Assembly (NCBI RefSeq): GCF_050908995.1
Contig: NC_135124.1
Location: 9,362,001-9,426,000 of the forward strand
DNA from: Andrena cerasifolii
Lineage: Eukaryota; Arthropoda; Insecta; Hymenoptera; Andrenidae
Direction of reading: 5' to 3'
Length of the DNA stretch: 64,000 nt
Both the position numbers and the translations under genes were made by a program. Below, piece after piece: positions 37,757 to 50,770 of this stretch. The notes beneath the pieces are model-generated. The model did no database searches. It had not been told where the DNA came from and saw only the letters and a program-made list of their open reading frames with translations. Every line of letters starts with the position of its first letter. Position 1 is the first letter of the stretch.

Positions 37757-40700
37757 ATGGAGAAGACACGCTCCAACATCTTCCGTGACATTTATTATCA
37801 GCCGTACGATGATTGCACCAGGGTGAAGCTTTACTCCAGCAGTAAAGGTACTCCCCGTCCGTCCGTGTTTTTAAGCGAAAGTTCGATAACGCCGTTGCGT
37901 GCTGTGTAACGTGACACGATAAAAACATGCTTCTTTTCTTTCTCTCGCCGGTTTGAAAGACCGCGATCGGACAAAGATCAGAGTTCCAGAGTTTTTCGGT
38001 ATAAGGAGCAATTACATTCAGAGATGTTTCTAGATTATTGCTTTCATGCGTGTATAAAGGAGGAGTTTTTATATGCATTCGTGCTGCTTCGCAAGTGTGT
38101 TTATGCCATCCTTTTGGCCCCTCGTGTTACAGCCAGTCTCCAAATGATGCAGCGTATGGCGTTGTTGAAGAGATTGAAGGTACATAACGGCTGTGTGAAC
38201 TCTGTTTGCTGGAATGCCACTGGCGACTTGATATTGTCCGGCAGCGACGATCAGCATCTTGTAATTACAAAGGCCTTTAATTATCAGGTGAGTTGTCGAG
38301 CGCGATGTATGTGCTTTCTGCGTGTAATTCTGTAGGAAGGATTGCTGCAAGGACGAGGCGATTAGGTCCCACGAGTTAAGAACTCGTAAAGCTCTTAGAA
38401 TTTTTGGATAACGCGAGGGTATAATTTTAGCCCGGTTTACTTGGAAAAGTTTATTATTAACTCCTGCGAGTAACGGTCTAAATTATAAGTGAAGTAATGC
38501 CTGCTGACACAATTTATGATCAACGAATTTATTATTTTGTTGTATATATTAATTTCGGGTACACTCGTGCCTCTTATAAAATTCCGTGCCAAGGTTATTT
38601 ATATTTTCGCCCCTGACAAAGCATATTGAAGCCGAGACACCCACATGCGCTTCACTTTGTTTCTTAATACATCGTTACAATTCTGCTTCATTTTATTTAT
38701 ACATATCTAGCAGAGAAAGTATTCTCGCGTTATTATGTGCTTTTTTTTATATTTAACGCAATGGACGTTGCGTCGTGGAACATGACTTGACACATTTGTG
38801 CTGAATGGCAGTGCTGTTTTTCATTAGTTCTATTATTATAAACACGTGCTGTAGATCAAGGTTATTTTCTATATAGATCGGTCAGATTTTATAGAACCAT
38901 TTGCTGGCATTTATTCGAGAGGGGAAACTGTTATGTAAGGTTCGCGTGGAAACGAACTTTACCAGGAGGAAGTGCATCTAGGAAGTTACATTGGCAATAA
39001 ACCTTTTCAAGGGAATATCGTGGATAGTTAATTCTAGCCAAGGTCTAACATTGACATAGATAGAAATGCGGAACCTCTGCCAAATGAACAAAAATCTTTG
39101 AGTGCAATGCATGTGGTGCTAATTTTGTCATCTAGAACCATCGATCTAGAGCTGTCTTGTTAATTAAGTAGGATAAGTAGCTCTATACGTCTAATGGCCA
39201 TAACAAACAAAAGAGCTTTGCAAGCCGAAGAGACGCGAACGACAGATTCTGGTTACGGTATCATTCTTCCTTTGCAGATGTTAACGAATTATAAGACCAG
39301 CCACAAAGCGAATATATTTAGTGCAAAGTTTCTGCCCAACAGCGGAGATCATCGGATAGTTTCCTGTAGCGGCGATGGCATTATTTTGTATACAGGTGAA
39401 GATTTATTACCCTTTGAGCGCACTCAATAATAACCCGGTCCTAAAGTTCTGGCACAATAAAGCTTGAATGTTCGCAGATTTAATGAGAAGAAACGAAACG
39501 TTTCTCAACCGATTCCATTGTCATAGCGGTACCACTTATGAAATAGCGACGATACCAGGTGAGCCTCACAGCTTTCTGAGTTGCGGGGAGGATGGTACTG
39601 TAAGATGGTTCGACCTTAGAATAAAGGAAAGGTGTAACACACCAAGATGTAGAGAGGTGAATAACAGACAAGTCGCGTTGTTACTGGCAACTTTAGAAAC
39701 GGTTGTTGCATTACACATTCTTGCAGGATGTACTAATTTCATGCGAGAGGGCTGTGACTGCCCTATCGGTAAACCTTGTTTCACCCCATCAAATAGCAAT
39801 CGGTTGTTCAGACAGCACGGTCAGGATATTCGATAGAAGAACACTTGGAACACCAGCCACTGGTAATTTTAACACTTCATTCGGCTGATTAATTTAAGAC
39901 GTATAGAGGAAAGAAGTACATGCGATCATTTGATAGGATGGACAGAGACCACAGCAGCAGTCCGGGCCTTGTGCACCTTCACCGTTCCAGAGTTCGAAGG
40001 GAACTCGCACAGAATGACATCCCTGAATTACAGTCCTGATGGGCAAGATGTGCTTGTCAGTTACAGCAGCGATCATCTATACCTGTTCAACGTAAAGGTA
40101 CCTCGGAAATACATTTCTTTTCTGCGAAAGAAACATAGTACTACTGTGTGGAATTGCTTGATTCATTCAGGACCAAGGTAGCGTACACTTGAGGAAAGAC
40201 ATCGGAGCAGGGAAAGGGGAAGGGAAGAAACAGAGGCAACGATCACCATTGCCAGTGCGTAGATTAAGACTGAGAGGCGACTGGTCCGACACTGGCCCTG
40301 ACGCTCGACCTGAACGCGAAAGTGGCCGACGTAGCGGTATAGGTATTTCAAAATCAATCATCCCCTGTAACTTCCCACGGCACAAGGTACTAGGTCCATC
40401 TTATCCTTTTCTAGAAATCGCGCAGGCTAGACCGGTCCTTCACACTTCGTTGATGCAGAGAATGACGATCGTTCTCAGTAGAATGTTAAACGATCCAACC
40501 ACCAGAGCTGCGCTATGCGGTGGCGGTGAAGACAGCTTAGAAGGCGTAATCGGCAATCAAGAGAATACTCAGAACAGTAACGAGAACACCATGGAAATCA
40601 GCGAGGAAAGACAGAGCGAACTTGAAGGAGCCGAAGCCGCTCCTGCACAGAGTAGTCAAGAAAGAGGTAGTTGATCACATTTCGTTTTCAATGTGTTGCA

Positions 40701-42818
40701 GCACCGATTTGCCGTGGTAACGAGCATACGATAATTTTGCAGACACTTCGGAGAGGCAAGCGGAGAGATTCGACGGCGCCGGTTCAAGCGGCGAGCAAAG
40801 CGAGCCTGGACCGAGTCGCTCCGCGGAGGTGAAAGCGGAAACATCGTCGAAAGAAGCAATCCCGTCTCAGAGCGAAACGACCGACGAAATCCCGGTTGAA
40901 TGCAAACCAAATGTTCCTACAGAAACTGAATCTAGTCAAACAGAGGCGCAGAAGTGCCCTGTGCAGCCGTGTTCCTCGCGCACCGCGGACGAACGCAGCT
41001 ATACCTTGGAGGACGAGCAAACCGGTGGCGAAGATTCGCCTTGCACCAGTATGGAGAACAAACAGGAAGGCCATATGATGGAGAATCTTCAACAGAGACT
41101 GACCAAAATGAGGGATGGTTTCCTTGAAAAGTATGACGTTAAAAGTATAAGGAGCTTGTTACGCTTGTTATATTAATACTCCAGAGGGATAATATGTCTA
41201 CCTGTTTATTTATAGACACGGTAGCGAACCCGCCGTGAGTTTAACTTACACGGATAAAAGCTCGACGAGCGCGACGATATCCCTCGGCGTAGCTGACGAA
41301 ATGATCCGCGACAGTTACCACGCAGGTAATAAAACTCCTCCATTTTACAAACCTTATCAATCCATCGATCCGTAGAATTCATTCATCTTGCACGAAACAC
41401 TGCTCCGCAGGACCATCTGGGATCCAGAGTAACGGAGCATCCTCGGGCAGAAGCCGTGACAAACTCTTGCGATTCAGCGACACACAAGAAAGTAAGTAGC
41501 TGCGACGTAGATCGATGTATTTCGCCGGGGAGATTTAAATAATCGTGCGTTGTCTCTTTGACAGAGACTGATGAAAGCGCTTTCACTGATAGCGATGACG
41601 ATGATATCGAGCCTAGGGAAAGGTATGCTGGCGACAATCGAATGTTGGCGGCGAGAGAGGTCCTGCGCTCGCAGGGATAGACGGAACGCTAATTTTTCTT
41701 TTATCCAGATTGAGGAGTCGGGTGGAAGATGAGCTGGACGAAGCGATCGGTAGCTCTCGATCGCGGCACGGGTCCGCGAGCTTCGACTCGTCCGGCGTGA
41801 CGGAGCTGCGCGTGAAGCAGAAGTACATGGGACATCGGAACGCGAGGTATACGTACTTTTCAATTACTTTTCTCTTACTTTCTTGTGGCTCGTGGTAACT
41901 ACATGTTGATCCAACGATTAACGTAATTCCCGCGAGGTACGTGCCTTGGGATCGTTGGCAAAATTGTGTACGATTGAGCCGAGGGTGTACGTGTACCAGT
42001 CTTGTGACTAAACGATATTAACATGCTCTCAAAATTGTTCTTAATCAAAGGCAAGTGTTGGGTGGCGAGGGGCCAGCAGTCGTCTGTGTTGTAGTAGAAA
42101 GCTCTAGTAGAAGTTTATGTCTGTTGATAGACCAAATCTGTTCGGTGGTGTTTGGCCCCTTCTTACTGACTCGTTCTCGTAATAACGTTTAACCGGCGTG
42201 TAAAGTCTCACAACGAAAATCGGAAGGCCAAATCATTGACCCGCTGTGTTCCGAAAAAGCCTTCGAGCGGACTGGGCCGTTTCATATAAGGCCGCCATAT
42301 TTTATCTGATCAGTTGGCCTTCCCCCGCTTGACTCTAGTTTCTTTAGGACCATGATTAAAGAGGCGAACTTCTGGGGCAACGATTTCGTGATGTCGGGCA
42401 GCGACTGCGGCCACGTGTTCGTTTGGGATAAAGAGACCGCGAAATTGTGCATGTTGTTTGAGGCTGACCAGCATGTTGTCAACTGTTTGCAACCGCACCC
42501 CTATTTGCCGTTGCTGGCCACCGCCGGCATCGATTACGATGTGAAACTGTGGGCGCCGATCAGCGAGGAGCCGTGCTTCGACGAGAAGTTCGCGGAAGAT
42601 GTAAGTGGGCCGCTAACGTAGACCTGCCCGGGTGGCAATTATACGTGCGATATCGACTGTAAAATGGCCCCCCTTCCCTTTGGTTATCTTTACAGCTGAA
42701 AAAGAGGAACGCCATCATGTTGGAGGAGACCAAAGACACAATGACTGTACCTGCTGTTTTTATGATCAGAATGCTGTCATGCCTGAATCAGATACGCAGA
42801 GGTAGTGAACATTTATAA
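37757..42818 (+). CDS. DCAF6: DCAF6 (NRIP/IQWD1), WD40 CUL4-DDB1 associated factor
   Basis: DCAF6 is a WD40 substrate receptor for CUL4-DDB1 ubiquitin ligase and, in vertebrates, a nuclear-receptor coactivator. Exons are 37757-37847, 38133-38287, 39278-39395, 39478-39656, 39727-39862, 39907-40097, 40171-40666, 40743-41130, 41216-41325, 41411-41491, 41565-41622, 41709-41846, 42348-42600 and 42696-42818. The sum is 838 aa, all phases agreeing. Early WD40 repeats contain GCVNSVCWNATGDLILSGSD, KANIFSAKFLP and FLSCGEDGTVRWFD. The conserved RRLRLRGDWSDTGP follows, then a divergent acidic linker, then the C-terminal WD40 pair (RTMIKEANFWG, DCGHVFVWD, NCLQPHPYLPLLATAGIDYD). The 78 bases at 40337-40414 are open but have strong splice borders; removing them gives 812 aa. 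Human DCAF6 has an IQ motif before the last repeats; none is evident here. Confidence 0.94.
38288..39277 (+). other. DCAF6: Second intron of DCAF6
   Basis: A 990-base AT-rich intron, the longest in the gene, lying between the exon ending in the GTGAGT donor and the exon starting after TTTGCAG. I see no alternative exon or repeat in it. The intron at 41847-42347 is similarly featureless. Confidence 0.7.
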
Positions 42819-43508
42819 TAATATTCCCCCAAGAACCTTCCGATAATTCGCCACACTAGTGCGAACCAGCTTTCTCTGTTACGCGCAGGTATTGTACAGT
42901 AGGTGACTGTGTACAGAGTTTTATCCGATCTCCTCCACTCCATTTCCATACTGTGAATTTGTCTAACTTTGCGATTCCACCCATTTACACCCATAAATCA
43001 TCATATCTTACTTCTTCTTTTTTACATAAATATATATTATTTTTTTTTCAAGAACTGTGTATAAACATTTGTATAGCTGTACTAGGTTTACGCTCGTAGC
43101 GCGGGCTAATGGGAATGCGCAGAAGGAAACGTTCGATTGTCGTCGCCTCTGCATAAATCTTTTTGTTGTAGAGTTAAAGGGAAATGAGAGAAAGCCTCTG
43201 AGAAGGACGGAGTAAAGTACAAAGTCTTAAGTTCTTTTGGTTATCATTCCTAAGCCGACAAGGCTAAGTATTAATAAACGGGTGGGAGAAAAACACTGAT
43301 AATAGTAATGATAACGGTAATAGTAATAAAGAGTAAGGTAAAGTGTTGTAATTTTTTTATGCTATCGAAAAAGAAAAAGAGAAAACGTTTTCGTATGTAA
43401 CGCAAGAGAGGGAGATATCGATTGAACATGTGCATGTAATGTCGCATCGGTATTTTACTACTTGAAGTGGAAGAAAAAAAAAAACGAAAAAATTGTTGTA
43501 GCTATGAA

Positions 43509-43514
43509 AATAAA
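43509..43514 (+). terminator. Probable DCAF6 polyadenylation signal
   Basis: A canonical AATAAA lies about 690 bases after the DCAF6 stop codon. It is followed by a T-rich stretch and A-runs, the expected context for cleavage. Confidence 0.6.
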
Positions 43515-43916
43515 GTTTTTAATCAAAAACACCAAAAGAAGCTATCTTTCAATGTACCATAGGGGCGATGGGTGCTTTGACAACGAGGTCTATTGTTGCT
43601 TCTCAGTAGTGCAATCGCGTTTTCACTGAAAACGCAACGAAATAATTACGAAATCACAGAAAAAGAATATCGCCCCACGATCATTGCATCGTAGCTGGCG
43701 AGCCAAGCCATATTACGGACAGGTACTCTCACGCCATTTGTATATACGTCCTTCAACGTCAGATTAATCTAGCATGCACGTAACACGATCAAGCGAACTT
43801 GCGCGCTCACCAGACCATTAACTTCCCATCGCAAAACGCCTTACACACAGATCGCCACCGATAACAATCGTTTTCTCCCCACCCTTTGCCACGATTAAAC
43901 CTGTCTCTCGTCCCAG

Positions 43917-44459
43917 CATATGTATTCTGAATTTCGTACGTTCACCCCCCCACCACCCCCGCCCTCTTCCGAAGAGGGCGGGGGGCGGCGCTCGTGATGA
44001 GACATTTCCTTTCTTTAATTTCGAAGAACACCACGTACCGCAACGTGAGTCGAGAAGTGAGCAATCGCAGAGGGGATCCTCTTTTGCGCGACACGATACG
44101 TCCGAAAACTGCCAAGTAACACTTGTTTACGATGAAAAGAATTTGCAACTGTCGATCGTCGTCGACGAAAGAGGAGACCTGGCGCTCTATCACCGCGCGG
44201 AATTAGATGACGAAATGGGAGATCTGAACGCGCTGCGCCTCACGGTCATCCGATTCTTTGAGAGAAAGAAAGGGTGGGTCGAACAAAGTAGCTTAGATGT
44301 TTATACCCACGCGCACACATGTACATGTATCTATCTGTCTCTACGAAAGATGATGCTACAGAATATTTCCGGTTCTTTTGTAGGACGCGGTCGGAACAGA
44401 GGGAGAAGCGGCGAGTTACGAAATGGCTAATGCTGCTTCGACGACACTACCGGTTATAA
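43917..44459 (+). CDS. Unrecognised possible two-exon coding segment
   Basis: A frame stays open from a pyrimidine-rich acceptor (CCCAG ending at 43916) to a possible donor at 44273. The segment after about residue 75 is well balanced, including CQVTLVYDEKNLQLSIVV and ELDDEMGDLNALRLTVIRFF. Joining to an acceptor at 44384 keeps frame and adds a short basic tail ending in TAA at 44457-44459. The first part is Pro/Gly-rich and overlaps a perfect hairpin at 43956-43984, which argues against coding. I recognise no family. It may be a terminal exon of an unseen gene, or chance. Confidence 0.25.
43956..43984. repeat. Perfect GC-rich hairpin
   Basis: Two 14-base arms (CCCCCGCCCTCTTC and its exact reverse complement) separated by a single base, about 440 bases past the DCAF6 poly(A) signal. 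It could be a transcription pause or boundary structure, or simple chance in GC-rich DNA. Confidence 0.7.
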
Positions 44460-45233
44460 AGCGAAAGAAACCCGATCCCCGAGGACAACTACCACCAGGC
44501 GACGCGTATATCGCGCCCGAGCGATATTAATCGAGCCTAGAGGGGGAAAGAATAACACCAGCCCGTATTTATGACTCATCATCGTTGCGAGTGTAATTTC
44601 TCTCGTTTTTAATTGTAAGGACACAATGTGTATATTTAGCCCGATAAGCTTCCCGTATCGTATCGTTATTATCGGTGTGAGATATGTCGTTTTCTTTTTC
44701 TCTTTCTTTTCTCTCTCTCCTCCCCCTCCAGCGCTTCTTCTGATTATTCTATGTATACGCCCCGCCCCGCTATCACCTCGTCGTAATGCACGAACGTCTA
44801 CGGTTGCTTTCAATCGCTTGGTAATTTGTATTTTATTCGCGGCATCGAGAACCCCCTGTAACTCGTTCCGTTCCCTTACCCTTCGTCCACCGCGAGTGTT
44901 TTGTTCGGCTTTACAGCGCGGCCCGGCGTAATCGAAGCGAAACGGAACGTCCATGTAATCCAGCCGGCGACCTCCGAGATCTCGATTGTACCGGGATCGC
45001 GGCAGTCCTCTTCCGCGGGCAATAACATTGTTATAATAATAGGCACGAGTTACAGATAGATAACGATAGATAGGAGTGCGTTTAACGATCGGCGCCTAGT
45101 GTACTTGCTTTAGAGGAATGGAAAAGCGCGAAGGTCGCAGATCGCACCGTCTAGCAATTTTCTAACAGATCTGCGTTTGCATAGGTAGCTTAAGAAATAA
45201 ACGTAGGACGCCGCCCTTCGGCCCGATTAATCA

Positions 45234-45245
45234 CCCCCCCCCCCC
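45234..45245. repeat. Homopolymer run of 12 C
   Basis: Twelve consecutive C. Such a run is prone to sequencing and replication slippage, so the exact length is uncertain. Confidence 0.85.
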
Positions 45246-48200
45246 GCCTGTCCCCTGATCGCTGTTTCTTTGTTAACGTTCGACGCTAATCGTAAGTCTA
45301 GGGTATTGTACACCGCTCAGATAATCGCCACGTGTGTCTTGACAGGCTTTAAATCGGAGTTATCGACGGTAACGACGAGTAAGTTTAAGATTGCGCGTTC
45401 ATTCGGGACGGACCACCCGCGAGAGAGTAGATGCCACGGAGAGGGTGGTGTTCTAGGTTCTTAGGCATTTTAACGAGGACCTCCGGTCCGACGGGCAGGC
45501 CCGGTTCGCAGGATTGTATCGATTCAGAGGATTTATTTGTAATAAAAGTTTCGTAGAACGCAGATCGTCTTCTCTATTCTCCGGTAATCGGTTCTCTTTC
45601 TTAGCCCTGATTAGAAGCCTTCCGACGGCTTCAGCCGTCCTGTGACTTTTCCTCACAATGGCCGCAAGCTTTTACCGTCCAGACATAAATAAATAAAAAC
45701 GATACGCGGCTCGCTAAACGACAGGATTCCAATTTAATAACAAAATACGACCATCCGGCGAGAATAACGACAGTGATGTAATTCTAAAGAGGACAGCGCG
45801 AGTATTTAGCATAAGGAGTCGTGACGACGAGCGAAACGAAACGCGAGCCGCCACGAGGTGGATCGCTCGTGTTACAAATCGTTGCAACGACAGCGCAATG
45901 GCTCGACGAGGAATATACGCGCGACACGCATAAACGAGGTGACCAAGCGAGCACGGGCTAAGGAGGCACGTTCTTCCATGGAATCCTACCGATGCAACGA
46001 CGATAAACCGCTCGATAAACGTCGGACCGATCGAGCCAGAGAAACACGAGCCTTCTCCCCGTGATCGCGATAAAAATCGGACAGATCTCACGTACGAGAT
46101 ACTGCGGGAAATGGGCCAGTGTTTGCTGGCCGAGGCGAAGAGGGGAGGAGTACCCTCCGCCTCTCCGTTCTTCTCCTCGAGGAGCAGCGTAACAGTGACG
46201 AACGAGAAACACTTGTCAAGATAAGAAGAAAAATACGGGCGAGTGACGGTCACGCCTTATCTGCCTGCTACTGCCAAATATGTATCCTGCCAGTCACTCG
46301 CATCCCATGTCTTTAAATATTTGCCGTCTCCAATTGGCTCGTCGCTCGGACCTCTTGCAATTGGAGCGAAGCAGTTGATACTTCCTGATAAGCTCTTTTC
46401 GCGAATTCCGGGTCGGCTAGTGGCATTCTTTGCGTTACCATTTACTTTCATATTGTTTAAAAAAAAAACAAAAAGAAACAGAAGAAATTCACGCTAATTA
46501 CTTAAATAATACTTGCTCGTGGGTTCCCCGCTTTTAGGGTCACACGTAGAACGAGAATTCGAAGGCGGACGGTGGCCGGAAGTGGAGAACGGAGGCGTCT
46601 GTATTTCCTTGTTTTATTTCTCTGAACATTAGGACAAAATTGTAATCAATCGCTTATCCGTTTACCGTAAATCCAATAATGTCTGTAATAATGAATTAGC
46701 GTTTATATTAAATGTACCGATGAGAGATTTAATAATCACACTTTCTCCCCCACTCTCTCACACACGCACTCGAGCCTCTCATTCTTCCGCTCTCTCGCAC
46801 ACATTCTCGCTCCATTCTCTCTGCCGCTTTCCTTTTCTCTGCCTAGTTGGCAACGTCCACGGCGATGCTGAGCGGCTGGGGATCGACTTAGGATGGAAAG
46901 GAAGCTCGGATCATCGTGGATCGTTCTATCCTTTCGCGTGCATCGCTATGGACCTTTGCAAACGGGACACCGGCTGGAGAACCGGGAGGAGGATCGTTCC
47001 CGAAGACCACCCGAGTTGGATCGATCGTGGGGATCGTTGATCGTCGCGCTAGAAGACGCTGGAACTCGAAAGACGTTTTCATCCGGGGTTCAATTTATGT
47101 ACCGTTATTATCATTACGAGTCTATCGTCGAATGTAGAAATTAGCAGATCCTCGGAGTTTCCGTAGATTCAGATCTCTAAGAGCTCTGCGCAAGTGGTCT
47201 GTAAATTGGAGCTTCAGGGATCGATATCGTGCCGCGCTAGCCACTCGGCACTGAAGCGCTGGTCGTACAAATGATCTCTATCGATGAGCAACGCGTTAAT
47301 TTTAGACAGTGCCTTGGGATCCGCGGCCAAGCTGATAAATATTTTTAATTCGCGGAGGAGAAAGATCAAGTGCATCGCGAGTCTCGATAAAACAATGTAC
47401 AAGACGGAGATAAGCCTCTGTAGGTATTAGAGTTTCAATTCAACCGCGGCGTCTACGCTATTCGAAGCTGCAACTATAAATCGAATTAGTCGTATAAATA
47501 ACTCGGGTGAGTTTAATCTTTGAACTGAACGGCGACGATCGGAACCTTCCACTTGACATCACAGTCCACAGACCACGGCGCGCTAATTTTGGACGCTCGG
47601 TTGAAATTGAATTATTTTAAGCGAAGATATAGATCGCCCCAGAATTGCGAAAGATCTCCGCAAACTCACTCTCTATCCCCGACAAAGTGATAAATGTTTC
47701 AGCGATGGTTTCGAAACATCGGATACAGGAAATAGAAACGGAGAAGCGTCGATACTATTGAGATTTTGTCCACGCAAACGTCGAGATCAACGATCCACGG
47801 AACGATATCCGAGAACACCTTCTGGCGCGAAAATCCGCTGTTTTCAACGGGGATCGAGATCCTCCCGATCCAGAAAACAGCGCACTTTCCCTTGCGGCGG
47901 CTTGGAAGGATAGAGCGCGGTCTCCTCCAGCGGATGTCCGCGAGAGTATCCTCTTTCCATCCTGCTTTCCTCGGCCTATGCCATCGCGACGTTCAATAAG
48001 TAAAAACACGAATGTCGCGCGGAATCGTCATCCGCCATTGCACGTGAATATAATCCTCTAATGCGCGTGACGACGGTATAATCATAGTTAACAATAACAA
48101 TGACAATAATAATGATGACAGTAATAATAAATGACAATAATATCAATAAGAATAGTAGTGAACGTTTACAATTCTCTATTACATATTTATAGGGTTTTCT

Positions 48201-50626
48201 TATTTTTTCTTTGTTTTCGAAGGGGACGTCGCTCAGATTTTCTTCGAGGCACAGTTGGATCGCACGTCCGCTAATCTCTCTCGGTCCCCTGTTCAATACT
48301 TTATACTTTTTTTTTTTGTCTCTCGTTTTCGGGGGTAAACTCGAAAGTTTCTCTTTCCCTCTCCTCCCTTGTCCATCCTTCTCGGTTTTTGTTACGTTTA
48401 AGCTCGAAAGGGTTAGTCTCACCGCTCGGCGGCGCTTCGGCGCGCCGTTCCCGCCCTTTCGACGCGCACGTTTCACCATAAAAAGCGCACGAGGGTTAAA
48501 AAATCGCACTGCCGCCCGATTCAGCGTTTTCGGGGAGTGGGGATGAACTTTCGTTTTTTTTTTTTCGGGGGGAGGGAGGTGGCTTCTTTCCTTTTCGAGT
48601 GCGTTGCAACGAAGAAGATATGTAATTGTGTCGACGCTTGGAAGCGTTCTCGGGCCCGTACGCGTCGAACGGGCGGAAGCAGGATCGTCGATCCCGATCG
48701 AACGTCGTGGATCGGCCATCGTGCAAAATTAACCGAGCTGTACCTCAATATATCCGCGGATAGTGGCCACGCGTAAATACAATTCAATAACTATGCGTTA
48801 CGTAGTGGATCGCAAAAAGTTACGGAACGATAAAAAATTCATCGACGCGGACTCGAAGTAGAGGCGAAAGGAGAGGTCGAGTCGGTCGAGGATCGCGTTC
48901 ACCTTGGTCACTTCCGTCGCGGAACACTTCGTCCAACCATCGCTCGAAATCATCCAATGGATTTCGCTTCCAACTATCGTTTCGGTGATTTCGAATGGGG
49001 CAAGTACGAAACGGGCGATTAAAAATATAGCTCGTAACAATCGTATTTCTGTGTTAATAATTTTAGTCACGGTGCCTCGAGGCTGTTCGAAGAAGGTAAA
49101 TGAAAAATTTTGCGGGGAAGAAGATGACTCTTCCACTTCTTTGCTGTGCCAGCCAAGATTTCTCAATTACTAACAATTTTCTTGCGATGCAAGGCGATTA
49201 GAACTCTTCGAAAGGTCGAACTATATTTTTCCTCCCGGTTTAGAGATTTCGCCCCACCAGATCACGATCGCAGTACACCGAGCACCGGCAACGTGCTCGG
49301 GAGGAACTTGATTCCGTAACGCGCCTCGCGACGACCCTCTTTTACTTCTCCCTCTCGCTTTCTCTGAACGTGACGCTGAAAATCTTGGTAATAAAATCGT
49401 GCATACGCAGCTCGACCGGTGTGCACGTAAAGGTTCGCTCGCGCGTATGTACGCAGAAGACGATAATATCACCCTTAACGGATTTACTATGTTTAATTAC
49501 ACGCTACGGCGGATTAAACCCTAAGCTTGTCGATTGAAATTCGGTAATTCGGTTGTGGCGCGGCAAACGCTTTCGCGCGCGCAATTTCCTTCAGCCAACA
49601 CATTTCCCGCTGATCGCCGCTGGAGGAAACGCACCCTCGACCACCAGTCCCACAATTTAGATACTTGGTTCGATCACCGGCAAGTTAACAGAACAACGTT
49701 CCTCCACCTTCCACGTTCAAAGCGGCGGCCGAGGTCGAAGGTGCCGTTTCCTCTAGCGTGTCTCAGCTCGTCCTCCCGCTTCTACCCGTCATCAAAAAAT
49801 GAAACGTCGACGTTTGATTCTGTGTTCGAACCTCGGGGGAAGCAAGAGGACGCGAGCCGTGCGCACCGTCTCTCTCGTGTTGCCGTTTCCGCTGATTGTT
49901 GACTCGCTACTCGCAACGTAACAATATTGAACGAGCTAATTCGTTAAAAGTCGCATACGGCGGTACATACGATAAATACAGTTGTTTTTTTTTTTTTGTT
50001 GTCGTCCCTTCTCGAAAAGTTACAGCTCCAAGCAAAACAGAGGTCGGATCCGATGGACAGGGGAAAGTAAACATGCGGGCTGGATTAATAACGCTTATCG
50101 GTTGCGCGTCACGCGACCACTCGAAAGGATTGTACGTCAAACCGATATAGCTCGTGGGATGTTAGGCGACCTCTATCTAATCGCTTGAAATCCGCTGGAA
50201 CGATCGAACCATATCGCGAAGGAAAAAAGCGAACGATGAAAATACCTCGTTACTAACATTCTATCATCTCTTCTGGTATCTTTCTTTAAGTAGCAAATAT
50301 ACTCTTGGCTTTTCAATCATCCAAGTTCCAGCTTCTTCGGTACCTACTCCACTCCCAACCCTCCAAGCTGTCTCACCCTTTCACTTTCACCCCGGGAACA
50401 ACGCAGATCTTGCTGAAAGTAAGGAAGAAGGTGAAAGAAGGATCTACTATGCAAGTTCCCAGATATCATGATCCTAGGATCACTCTGTGGTTCAGAGAAA
50501 TCGTTGCACGAGTATTGGCGAAGACCCTTGCCAGTTTTCAGTTGGTCTCGCGCTACGATAAAAGCAGAGGGTGAGGAAGCAACTCTCTTCTGTCTGACTA
50601 GTTCGACGCGAAATACGAGGTGATTA

Positions 50627-50770
50627 CACTGCGTTCCGCATTAGAGCATACTCGTTTCACGCAGGGATACACTGTTGATTGGTAGTAAACCGGCAGGGAA
50701 AGTGCTACGACCAATCGCATCGCTCGCAAATCGGTAGGGGCGTTGGTATACTCTTATATGGAACGCAGTG
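50627..50770. mobile_element. Palindromic MITE flanked by TA, Tc1/mariner-like
   Basis: The ends are inverted copies beginning CACTGCGTTCC and continue with about 80 percent match for roughly 28 bases. The element is 144 bases long and flanked by TA on both sides (50625-50626 and 50771-50772). A second inverted pair (GATTGGTAG near 50685 and its partner near 50735) lies inside. TA target sites and short ends fit the Tc1/mariner superfamily. It has no coding capacity. Confidence 0.65.

Noticed and set aside
44454..44954. Minus-strand 166-codon frame
   Set aside because: Lys/Glu-rich reading of a pyrimidine tract, no domain, and it conflicts with no-gene signals on both strands.
45714..46253. 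Minus-strand 179-codon frame
   Set aside because: No recognisable domain, composition typical of GC-rich intergenic DNA, and no splice or promoter context.
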